From the NCBI GenBank assembly GCA_903907305.1, contig CAIVNT010000224.1, forward strand, positions 1 through 5,423: DNA of 5,423 bases. The letters run 5' to 3'. The position numbers and the translations under genes were made by a program. The DNA comes from an uncultured Ignavibacteriota bacterium. GTDB lineage: Bacteria > Bacteroidota > Ignavibacteria > UBA10030 > UBA8401. The notes beneath the pieces are model-generated. The model was not told where the DNA came from. It made no database searches and saw nothing but the letters and a program-made list of their open reading frames with translations. Shown piece by piece: positions 1 through 5,423 of this stretch. How positions within the stretch are numbered: position 1 is the stretch's first letter; each line of letters begins with the position of its first letter.

Positions 1-532
1 TCAATACGAAGCTGATGGAGGTAATCTCTTCGGAAGGCATCTTTGCATTAACAAATGCCAGCACTTTTTGATTGATATAGACAACGATCTTCTCATTCTC
101 TTTTACGACGCTGCACATCGCACCCTGAGAGATCAATGATGGATCGGGAGCGCAAATACCGATGCGGTCGATGGTGGCATTCTCTTTAATAAAATCGAAG
201 CCCATTCCGGTCATGGTTTTATCGGCGTTATCCGGGATGATGATCATCTGAGCTTTTTTGTCATTCACCAACACTTTGTACAATGCGGAGACGTCACGGA
301 CATCCTTCGGTTCCGTTACGAATAATTTCACCCCCTGCTGCATGGCCGCGCGGGTCATATTCTCGACATCCTTTGTACTCAGCGTTGAACTCATAACGCC
401 GACTACGGCAAGATCGGTCTTCAATTTTTTGATCACTCCGAGCACTTGGCCGAATGACGGCTTAGACTGAGCCGACAGCAGCGCGGGCAGCGCCGAGAAG
501 ATCATCAAAATAATGCAGATTACTTTTTTCAT
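1..532 (-). CDS. Exported single-lobe protein resembling the C-terminal half of ABC-type substrate-binding proteins (3' end beyond window)
   Basis: The frame is open from the ATG at 532 to base 1 (177 residues seen, no stop). The start has a strong AAGGAGG site 5 bases upstream. Residues 1-21 form a signal peptide (MKK, hydrophobic stretch, likely cleavage after LLSA before QSK), so the product is probably periplasmic. The mature part, from about V30, reads like the second lobe of the ABC_sub_bind/COG2984 family: a DLAVVGVMSS strand, an alpha/beta stretch with KLFVTEP, a QMIIIPDNAD segment (95-104) where the family has its 'D..y.p.D' motif, then RIGICAPDP (123-131), a QGAMCSV segment (136-142) and a final NQKVLAFVN helix. 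The usual first lobe is absent between signal peptide and this domain, so the complete protein is probably about 190-200 residues rather than the usual ~320. It starts 61 bases after MCP-A with no terminator between, so the two are probably co-transcribed. Ligand unknown. Family assignment is from recalled motifs, moderate certainty; the reading frame itself is secure. Confidence 0.8.
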   Translation of the reverse strand, partial: MKKVICIILMIFSALPALLSAQSKPSFGQVLGVIKKLKTDLAVVGVMSSTLSTKDVENMTRAAMQQGVKLFVTEPKDVRDVSALYKVLVNDKKAQMIIIPDNADKTMTGMGFDFIKENATIDRIGICAPDPSLISQGAMCSVVKENEKIVVYINQKVLAFVNAKMPSEEITSISFVL

Positions 533-593
533 ACCATCCTCCTTGATTGATTATGATGAATGCATCTATCCTTGATACATGTGTTCTGTTTGG

Positions 594-2318
594 TCAATGT
601 TCCACGAGGTGACCCTGTTCGGTCACCGCTTTACGGGATTTCTGAACGGTCGTTCTTGGTTTTTGATATGCATCATGGCGCGCCGGAGCAGCTGTACCGC
701 CGAGATTGAATTTTGCAAGGATCTCCTGCAGGTTCTCCGTCAGACGGTTCAGGTCCTCCGCTGTGCGGGCGATCTGCTGCGTGCCGCTCGCACTTTGCTG
801 CGTTACGGTGCTGATGGATTCCACATTCTTGCTGATCTGTTCGCTGGCACTCGACTGCTCTTCGCTTGCCACTGCGATCTGTGAGATCTTGTCGGTCACC
901 ACCTGGCTGATCTCGATGATCTCTTTCAGAGATTCACCGGCTTCGTCCGCCAGCCGTATACCGTCATTCACTTTTTTCGTTCCTTCATCCATCGAGAAGA
1001 CAGCATCCTTCGTATCGATCTGGATCTGTTTGATCATCGATGCGATCTCTTTCGTTGCTTTTGTTGTCCGTTCGGCGAGTTTTCTCACTTCGTCCGCTAC
1101 CACAGCAAATCCCCGTCCCTGTTCGCCGGCTCGTGCTGCCTCGATCGCAGCATTCAATGCCAAAAGATTCGTCTGGTCCGCAATATCATCGATCACACTG
1201 ACGATCTCGCCGATTTCATCGCTCGATTTCCCGAGCGCCTTCACGGTCTGGGCTGATTTGTTCACGACGCGTGCGATATCCTTCATCCCCGCAACAGTCT
1301 GACGGACAACATCGCCCCCTTTTTCCGCAGTCGCTTTTGCTTTCTTGGCTGTATCAGCAGTATCGCTCGCATTGCGGGAATTCTCGATGATCGTTTTGGT
1401 CATCTCCTCTACAGCACCCGCCACTTCGGCGGACTGTGAACTTTGTTCCTGTGCGCCGGCAGCGAGCTGTTCCGTGGAGGAACTGATCTGCGTGCTGGCA
1501 CTTGCCACGGCTGCGGATGATTCGGATACCTGCGTCAGTGTCTGTTTGATCTGTTCAACGAATCCGTCGAACGCCGTCTGCAGACCGCCGATCTCATCTT
1601 TCCGAATGCTGTTGAACCGTGAATTGAGGTCAGCATTTTTAATATTTCCGATAAGTTCTTTTACGGGATCTGCGATCACTTTTGCAATGAAGAATCCCAT
1701 CAACAGCGACATGATCACTCCCACGCTCAAAAGGACAAAGATGGTCGTGATGGATTTTTGAGCTTGAGCATCGGTCGCAACGTCAAGTTTATCAGACTCA
1801 GCGGCATTGATATCGATAAGTGCACGGAGGGTCTTTCGCGCTGCCGTCATTGATGCGCGGGCTTTTCCGTCGATGAGTTTGACCGCTTCCTGTTTATTGC
1901 CGGACAAGAAAATTTGGAGAGCTTCATCCCGTATCGAGGTATATTCTTTCCAATTTGTATGGAAGGAACCGAGTTGCTCTTTTTCTTCCGGCAGCAGATC
2001 GCCTTTGGAGTATTTTTCAACAAGTTCATCAACTTTTTTGGACTCTGTGCGGACGACCGTCAGATATTTCTGCTGGTCTTCCGGAGTGACAGCGGCGAGG
2101 AAATTCCTTACATCACCGCGCGCGATAAGAAGTGATGCATTGGCATACCCAAGATCCCTGATCGGGATCAACCGGCCTAAATATAATTCATCCTGATTTT
2201 GTTTTATTTCCGTGGCTGCAACATATCCTTCATATCCGATGTATGCTGCGATCAATGCTATCAGTGAAAAACTGCTGATAAGTTTTGTGCCGAGTTTCAG
2301 ATCAAGGAACCATTTCAT
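594..2318 (-). CDS. Methyl-accepting chemotaxis protein MCP-A (4HB sensor, HAMP, signalling hairpin)
   Basis: Transmembrane chemoreceptor of 574 residues that senses a periplasmic or membrane signal and controls the CheA kinase through CheW. The start at 2318 has an AAGAGG site about 6 bases upstream. Order: TM1 about 11-34; periplasmic region about 35-189, all-helical and matching the four-helix-bundle MCP sensor type (4HB_MCP); TM2 about 190-213; HAMP about 212-262, with P218 and the DEIGGLQ.AF motif at 241-250; then the coiled-coil signalling domain. The hairpin tip (about 380-415) carries the diagnostic NLLALNAAIEAARAGEQGRG and FAVVADEVR, with tip glutamate E399. Likely methylation pairs are E283/Q284 and E486/E487 (the latter fits the consensus imperfectly because of V483). 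No PAS, Cache or other ligand domain is present. The C-terminal tail (about 538-574) ends LVEH and lacks the NWETF-type CheR/CheB docking peptide. Compared with MCP-B, the sensor differs strongly while the tip is identical. Ligand cannot be predicted. Confidence 0.97.
   Translation of the reverse strand: MKWFLDLKLGTKLISSFSLIALIAAYIGYEGYVAATEIKQNQDELYLGRLIPIRDLGYANASLLIARGDVRNFLAAVTPEDQQKYLTVVRTESKKVDELVEKYSKGDLLPEEKEQLGSFHTNWKEYTSIRDEALQIFLSGNKQEAVKLIDGKARASMTAARKTLRALIDINAAESDKLDVATDAQAQKSITTIFVLLSVGVIMSLLMGFFIAKVIADPVKELIGNIKNADLNSRFNSIRKDEIGGLQTAFDGFVEQIKQTLTQVSESSAAVASASTQISSSTEQLAAGAQEQSSQSAEVAGAVEEMTKTIIENSRNASDTADTAKKAKATAEKGGDVVRQTVAGMKDIARVVNKSAQTVKALGKSSDEIGEIVSVIDDIADQTNLLALNAAIEAARAGEQGRGFAVVADEVRKLAERTTKATKEIASMIKQIQIDTKDAVFSMDEGTKKVNDGIRLADEAGESLKEIIEISQVVTDKISQIAVASEEQSSASEQISKNVESISTVTQQSASGTQQIARTAEDLNRLTENLQEILAKFNLGGTAAPARHDAYQKPRTTVQKSRKAVTEQGHLVEH
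621..870 (-). repeat. 3' end of MCP-A, high-identity copy of 2461-2710
   Basis: Aligned at a fixed offset of 1840 bases, this stretch differs from the MCP-B 3' end at only about 16 positions by eye (about 94% identity), with 697-758 perfectly identical (62 bases). It encodes the end of the C-terminal signalling helix and the tail. The identity stops at the stop codons; the flanking DNA is unrelated. Confidence 0.85.
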
Positions 2319-2395
2319 GACAGACCTCTTATATTTCTCTGGGATTGCGCAAGTATTATTTTAGTGGTGTTTCACATTATGAAAAACTTGTGCCG
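2319..2395 (-). promoter_or_regulatory. Probable promoter region of MCP-A, with a degenerate sigma-54-like site at 2380-2395
   Basis: Because a terminator precedes it, MCP-A should have its own promoter in these bases. On the minus strand CGGCACAAGTTTTTCA (2395-2380) keeps a perfect GGCAC -24 element but has TTTCA instead of TTGCA at -12. It overlaps the last bases of the terminator stem and its T-run. Alternatively TAAAAT, with TTTTTC 17 bases upstream of it, could serve as a sigma-70-type promoter. Neither is strong. Confidence 0.3.
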
Positions 2396-2423
2396 TGATG
2401 AACAGACAATGTTCATCACGGCA
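2381..2423 (-). terminator. Rho-independent terminator after MCP-B
   Basis: TGCCGTGATGAAC (minus strand, 2423-2411) pairs perfectly with GTTCATCACGGCA (2403-2391): 13-bp stem, 7-base loop. On the minus strand it is followed by CAAGTTTTTC, so the T-run begins four bases after the stem, which may make termination less than complete. It starts 10 bases after the MCP-B stop and separates MCP-B from MCP-A. Confidence 0.82.
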
Positions 2424-2433
2424 GGAGAACCTT

Positions 2434-4158
2434 TTAGTGTTCAACCAAACGGCCGTGTTCGGTCACCGCTTTGCGGGACTTCTGAACGGTTGTTCTTGGT
2501 TTTTGATATGCATCTTGGCGCGCCGGAGCGGCTGTTCCGCCGAGATTGAATTTTGCAAGGATCTCCTGCAGGTTCTCCGTCAGACGGTTCAGGTCCTCAG
2601 CTGTGCGTGCGATCTGCTGCGTGCCGCTCGCGCTCTGCTGCGTAACGGTGCTGATCGCTTCCACATTCTTGCTGATCTGTTCGCTGGCGCTGGACTGCTG
2701 CTCGCTTGCGGCTGCGATCTGTCCGACCATATCCGCAACAGACTGGGCGTTGCCGACGATGTCGTTCAGCATGGTGCCTGCCTGTTCAGCAAGCGTAATG
2801 CCGCTTCCCACTTCCTGCGTCCCTTTTTCCATTGAAGCAACAGCCTGGCTGGTATCCGTTTGGATCTGCCGGATCATTGCTGCGATTTCTTTCGTTGCTT
2901 TCGATGTCCGTTCTGCAAGCTTTCGCACTTCATCGGCAACCACAGCGAATCCGCGGCCCTGTTCGCCTGCCCTGGCTGCTTCGATCGCAGCGTTCAGTGC
3001 AAGAAGGTTCGTCTGGTCCGCGATATCGTCGATCACGCCAATGATCTCGCCGATCTTATCGCTCGATGCGCCGAGGATCTTCACCTGTGAAGCGGACTGG
3101 TTCACCACTTCTGCGATCCTCTTCATACCGGAAATGGTCTGGCCCACAACATCGCCCCCTTTTTGAGCAGATTCTTTTGCTTCTTTTGCGCCATCGGCGA
3201 CCTTACGAATATTCTGATTGGTCTCGCCAAGCGTCTTGGTCATCTCTTCCACTGCCGTAGCAACTTCAGATGCCTGGGAACTTTGTTCCTGAGCACCGGC
3301 TGCGAGTTCTTCGGTGGAAGAACTGATCTGCGTGCTGGCACTGGCCACTGCTGCCGAAGATTCGGAGACCTGCACCAGCGTATTCTTGATCTGATCGACG
3401 AATCCGTCAAAGGCAGTCTGAAGATCCCCCACCTCATCCGCTCGGTCTGTATTGAAGCGGGAATTCAGATCCGCATTGTGGATATTGGCGATCACTTCTT
3501 TCACCGGATTCACGATAGTCCTTGAGATGAACACACCGAGAATTATCGATAGAAGAACAGCAAATGCCACAACCGTGTACATCACCGACATTGCCGCACT
3601 TGCTTCAACAGAGTTATTGTCGGATTTATCTTTTGCTGCAACCACCTTAGCATCGACCATCTTTTCGATGATATCTTGTTCCCGTTTTGAGGCTTTGCTC
3701 ATCTCTCCCTGAAGCAGTGCAAATCCCTCTTTGTCGCGATTGGCTCTTACCAATGCCAATAGTTGATCGAGATATTTTCCGTATTCACTCCGCGATGCTT
3801 TGAACTCGGAGAACATTTCCTTCATCTCACTGGTGACGATGGTAGCTTCATATTTTTCCGACAGTTTATTGATCTCTTCACGGTATTTATCGATCCTGGC
3901 CGCAAAGTCATTCATTTCAGCATCCGATGTTGCCAAAAGAACATCACGGGTATTCACACGAACACGTTGAAAGTATGTACTGATGTCGGACATATAATTC
4001 AGCGGAACAGTGAATTTTTCGTATAACATTGTATCGCTGTCATCTGCGCTCTGCAGCTTGACAATTCCAAAATAACCGACAAAGCCGGCTACTGCAGCAA
4101 CAAGCAAAAAACTGGAGAGCAGTTTTGTGCCGATCTTGAGATTATAGAACCATTTCAT
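2434..4158 (-). CDS. Methyl-accepting chemotaxis protein MCP-B (4HB sensor, HAMP, signalling hairpin)
   Basis: Second chemoreceptor, also 574 residues, aligning with MCP-A end to end without gaps. The start at 4158 has AGGAGG 5 bases upstream. TM1 is about 11-33. The periplasmic segment about 34-188 is helical and of four-helix-bundle type but diverged from MCP-A. TM2 is about 189-213. HAMP begins at N217-P218 and carries DEVGDLQTAF at 241-250. The signalling domain follows, with tip glutamate E399 in the same invariant tip as MCP-A. Candidate methylation pairs E283/E284 and E486/Q487 both fit the usual small-small-x-x-[EQ]-[EQ]-x-x-small-small pattern. Regions about 300-360 and 432-480, where adaptation enzymes act, differ noticeably from MCP-A. 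The tail ends LVEH with no NWETF-like peptide. The gene lies 50 bases after cheW with no terminator between, so it is probably the last gene of the 123-residue protein-cheW-MCP-B unit, closed by the hairpin at 2391-2423. Confidence 0.97.
   Translation of the reverse strand: MKWFYNLKIGTKLLSSFLLVAAVAGFVGYFGIVKLQSADDSDTMLYEKFTVPLNYMSDISTYFQRVRVNTRDVLLATSDAEMNDFAARIDKYREEINKLSEKYEATIVTSEMKEMFSEFKASRSEYGKYLDQLLALVRANRDKEGFALLQGEMSKASKREQDIIEKMVDAKVVAAKDKSDNNSVEASAAMSVMYTVVAFAVLLSIILGVFISRTIVNPVKEVIANIHNADLNSRFNTDRADEVGDLQTAFDGFVDQIKNTLVQVSESSAAVASASTQISSSTEELAAGAQEQSSQASEVATAVEEMTKTLGETNQNIRKVADGAKEAKESAQKGGDVVGQTISGMKRIAEVVNQSASQVKILGASSDKIGEIIGVIDDIADQTNLLALNAAIEAARAGEQGRGFAVVADEVRKLAERTSKATKEIAAMIRQIQTDTSQAVASMEKGTQEVGSGITLAEQAGTMLNDIVGNAQSVADMVGQIAAASEQQSSASEQISKNVEAISTVTQQSASGTQQIARTAEDLNRLTENLQEILAKFNLGGTAAPARQDAYQKPRTTVQKSRKAVTEHGRLVEH
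2461..2710 (-). repeat. 3' end of MCP-B, high-identity copy of 621-870
   Basis: Partner of the MCP-A 3' end; the perfectly matching 62 bases are 2537-2598. By contrast, the hairpin-tip segments of the two genes (about 1081-1190 against 2921-3030) show roughly 20 silent differences in 110 bases although the protein is the same. Tandem direct copies of this length could also recombine to delete the DNA between them. Confidence 0.85.
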
Positions 4159-4208
4159 TGATTCCTCCTATGTTTTAGCGGGGAGAGTGGATAATTAAGT
4201 AAATTGAA

Positions 4209-4694
4209 TTATGCTACTTTTCGAAGTTCTTCATGCTCATCAACCGACAGCACGCGTTCCAGATCCAATAAGATGAGCAGACGGTTCTCAAGTTTACCGA
4301 TCGCCGTGATGTATTCGGCTTTGATCCCTGCAATAATTGATGGCGGCGGTTCAGTAACGCTGCTCGGAATGCGAAGGACCTCGCTGACGGCATCCACAAC
4401 AAATCCGAGTACTTTACCGGTCAATTCTACAACGATGATGCGTGTATTCTTATCTTTCTCTTTCCGCGGCATACCGAAACGACGGCGAAGGTCGATGATC
4501 GGAATGACCTTTCCGCGAAGATTGATGACGCCGTCAACATATTCCGGTGCATTCGGAACACGGGTCACTTCAACCATACGGTTGATCTCCTGAACCTTCA
4601 GGATATCCACGCCGAACTCTTCGTCCCCGATATTGAAACTGACGAGCTGCAATAACTCTTCCGCGCTGTTCTGTTTAGTGATTACTTCAGACAT
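4209..4694 (-). CDS. cheW: Chemotaxis coupling protein CheW
   Basis: Cytoplasmic adaptor of 161 residues that links chemoreceptor tips to the CheA kinase in receptor arrays. The single CheW domain spans about 14-155: LVSFNIGDEEFGVDILKVQEI (17-37) is the opening strand pair; VPNAPEYVDGVINLRGKVIPIIDLRRRFG (46-74) is the signature core, with the NLRG arginine R60 that in characterised CheW proteins lies at the receptor contact; GFVVDAVSEVLRI (97-109) and the closing LLILLDLERVL (139-149) complete the fold. Length is typical for a single-domain CheW, with no fused CheY receiver (so not CheV). The start at 4694 has AAGGAG 7 bases upstream and lies inside the end of the preceding gene (8-base overlap, ATGTCTGA), so translation of the two is probably coupled. 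MCP-B follows 50 bases downstream. No cheA is in the window, so its kinase partner must be encoded elsewhere. Confidence 0.97.
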   Translation of the reverse strand: MSEVITKQNSAEELLQLVSFNIGDEEFGVDILKVQEINRMVEVTRVPNAPEYVDGVINLRGKVIPIIDLRRRFGMPRKEKDKNTRIIVVELTGKVLGFVVDAVSEVLRIPSSVTEPPPSIIAGIKAEYITAIGKLENRLLILLDLERVLSVDEHEELRKVA

Positions 4695-5058
4695 GATATG
4701 TCTCCTTATGTGATGTTGTGTGCTGCTGATTGATATTATTTGCGATTTGATTTATCTGTTGTATTTTATTTGGTTCTACCCTGGTGAGCTGCTCTCCGGT
4801 TCGCCCATCAGGTATTCGGCCTGTGGAATCTTTCAGGATCTGAGCATAGACTGCGAGTGTCGTTCCGCATTCTTCGAGCGTATGTGTGAATAACAATACA
4901 CCGCCGCGGGAGGAATTCTGAAATTTCAACGATGTGAATTGATATCCGTTCAGCCGCAGATTCGGATCCTGAAGGAAGTCATCTTTGGTCTGCCACACCG
5001 CATTGCACAGTGAGCATCGTTTGAATGAAAGGTTCTGTTCAGGTTCATTATTCAGCAT
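4687..5058 (-). CDS. Small cysteine-containing protein of unknown function, first gene of the cheW unit
   Basis: A 123-residue cytoplasmic protein without signal peptide or membrane helix. Residues 12-77 look like a compact conserved domain: a CxxC pair (C15, C18) followed by W22, DDFLQDP (26-32), a LNGYQ segment (36-40), a GGVLLFTHT strand (52-60) and C64-GTTLAV (64-70). C15, C18, H59 and C64 could form one metal site. I recall similar short proteins with 'C..C...W.T.DDFL.DP' and 'H.C.TTLA' in other bacteria, where further cysteines follow; here the C-terminal part (78-123) has none and is rich in N, Q and H, probably disordered. No function is known to me. The ATG at 5058 is the only in-frame start after the upstream TAA, and its ribosome site is weak (GAAAGAA). 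Support for a real gene: the sigma-54 promoter about 25 bases upstream of the start and the 8-base stop/start overlap with cheW. Role in chemotaxis is inferred from context only. Confidence 0.8.
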   Translation of the reverse strand: MLNNEPEQNLSFKRCSLCNAVWQTKDDFLQDPNLRLNGYQFTSLKFQNSSRGGVLLFTHTLEECGTTLAVYAQILKDSTGRIPDGRTGEQLTRVEPNKIQQINQIANNINQQHTTSHKETYHV

Positions 5059-5093
5059 AGAGTTCTTTCGGTATGATTCACTGCAGTGCTTTT

Positions 5094-5110
5094 AGCAACT
5101 GCTATGCCAA
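5094..5110 (-). promoter_or_regulatory. Sigma-54 (RpoN) -24/-12 promoter for the cheW unit
   Basis: The minus strand reads TTGGCATAGCAGTTGCT. It matches the sigma-54 consensus YTGGCAC-N5-TTGCW with one change (T for C at the sixth base of TGGCAC). The invariant GG and GC dinucleotides are exactly 12 bases apart. Transcription would begin near 5083, giving a leader of about 25 bases before the ATG at 5058. Such a promoter needs an AAA+ enhancer-binding activator, so the unit should be expressed conditionally, as many flagellar and chemotaxis genes are. Confidence 0.72.
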
Positions 5111-5121
5111 TCAGGAAATTC

Positions 5122-5137
5122 TTAGTGTTTTCACTAA
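5122..5137. promoter_or_regulatory. 16-bp palindrome upstream of the sigma-54 promoter, possible regulator site
   Basis: TTAGTG (5122-5127) and CACTAA (5132-5137) are perfect inverted arms around TTTT. The centre lies about 46 bases upstream of the predicted start of transcription. This is closer than typical enhancer sites for sigma-54 activators, but its symmetry and placement suit a dimeric DNA-binding protein. The stem is too short and AT-rich, and there is no following T-run, for a convincing terminator. Confidence 0.35.
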
Positions 5138-5399
5138 TTCTCGGTGATTTTAGATTATTCTAATGATGTCGAAAGAACTTCACGAAGAGGAATTGGGGAA
5201 AGGGTTACACATGTTCGATATTGGACATGCAATACGTGGAATGACGTAGAATTATTTTTTTTACGGGCTCTATATCACACAGTCACACAAAGACACAAAG
5301 GTAAGAAGGACAATTTCCAAGCATTAATCTTCGATGGACTTCACCATGAACGACAACAAATAGAATATCTTTTTTCAAGGTGTCCTGTAAAACAAAAAA
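5138..5399. other. Intergenic stretch without a convincing gene
   Basis: About 260 bases of AT-rich sequence between the upstream terminator and the promoter region. I see no coding signal on either strand: the longest notable frame is 28 codons at 5163-5249 on the plus strand, with no ribosome site. It contains a short A/C-rich run of CACA units at 5275-5300 and a T-run at 5253-5262. No tRNA or structured leader was recognised. Enhancer sites for the sigma-54 activator would be expected in this stretch. Confidence 0.55.
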
Positions 5400-5418
5400 G
5401 GCGAAACATCGTTTCGCC
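5393..5418 (-). terminator. Rho-independent terminator of an upstream minus-strand gene lying outside the window
   Basis: On the minus strand GGCGAAAC (5418-5411) and GTTTCGCC (5407-5400) form a perfect 8-bp stem with a GAT loop, followed at once by TTTTTTGTTTT (5399 downward). The T-run fixes the orientation. It insulates the window's genes from the preceding gene, whose coding end lies beyond 5423. Confidence 0.88.
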
Positions 5419-5423
5419 CTACA

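Noticed and set aside
258..470. Plus-strand open frame of 70 codons
   Set aside because: Opposite the exported single-lobe protein, whose minus-strand frame has a strong ribosome site and signal peptide.
706..1302. Plus-strand open frame of 198 codons opposite MCP-A
   Set aside because: It lies wholly within the antisense of the conserved signalling domain. Its similarity to the frame at 2546-3166 only reflects the paralogy of the two receptors, and it has no domain or start signal of its own.
2546..3166. Plus-strand open frame of 206 codons opposite MCP-B
   Set aside because: Antisense shadow of the receptor; serine- and cysteine-rich translation typical of reverse-complemented coiled-coil codons.
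594..4158. Tandem receptor copies as a sign of a transposon or composite element
   Set aside because: No transposase, terminal inverted repeats or target duplications were seen; the similarity is confined to coding sequence and fits gene duplication with conversion.
4204..4593. Plus-strand open frame of 129 codons opposite cheW
   Set aside because: Shadow of an unmistakable CheW domain on the minus strand.
5061..5179. 10-bp inverted repeat AGTTCTTTCG (5061-5070) and CGAAAGAACT (5170-5179)
   Set aside because: Arms are 99 bases apart and one overlaps the leader of the first gene; a pair of this length can arise by chance in such a spacer, and no supporting structure was seen.
5163..5249. Plus-strand 28-codon frame in the spacer (begins MMSKELHEE)
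   Set aside because: No ribosome binding site, no promoter recognised and too short to distinguish from chance.
1..5423. CRISPR array, rRNA, tRNA or riboswitch
   Set aside because: No regularly spaced repeats, no recognisable tRNA or rRNA segments, and the predicted leaders are too short for known riboswitches.

Overview
This window is a chemotaxis receptor locus read entirely from the minus strand. It looks like a motile, Gram-negative-type bacterium of middling GC content. Strong AGGAGG-type ribosome binding sites, an exported protein whose signal peptide ends in LLSAQ, and the style of the receptor signalling domains hint at the Ignavibacteria/Chlorobi side of the Bacteroidota group. That assignment is tentative and rests on style, not on a marker gene.

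In the direction of transcription (high to low coordinates) the layout is as follows. A rho-independent terminator at the right edge (5400-5418) ends an unseen upstream gene. About 280 bases with no convincing gene follow, then a 16-bp palindrome and a very good sigma-54 (-24/-12) promoter at 5094-5110. A 123-residue cysteine-containing protein of unknown function comes next (5058-4687). It overlaps by 8 bases the start of cheW (4694-4209), which is followed after 50 bases by a 574-residue chemoreceptor, here called MCP-B (4158-2434). A 13-bp-stem terminator (2391-2423) closes this first unit. A second chemoreceptor of exactly the same length, MCP-A (2318-594), follows. After a further 61 bases comes an exported protein resembling only the C-terminal lobe of ABC-type substrate-binding proteins (532 to beyond base 1).

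The two receptors share one architecture: transmembrane helix, four-helix-bundle type periplasmic sensor, second transmembrane helix, short HAMP, and a long cytoplasmic signalling hairpin. They align over all 574 residues without a gap. The sensor halves have diverged, the hairpin tip is identical in protein but silently diverged in DNA, and the last ~250 bases are far more alike in DNA, including a 62-base perfect match. This pattern suggests gene conversion between tandem paralogues. CheW would couple both receptors to a CheA kinase encoded elsewhere. No cheA, cheY, cheR or cheB lies in the window.

The least explained parts are the small CxxC protein translationally linked to CheW and the single-lobe periplasmic protein behind MCP-A. 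Either could be an accessory part of receptor signalling, but this is inferred only from gene order.
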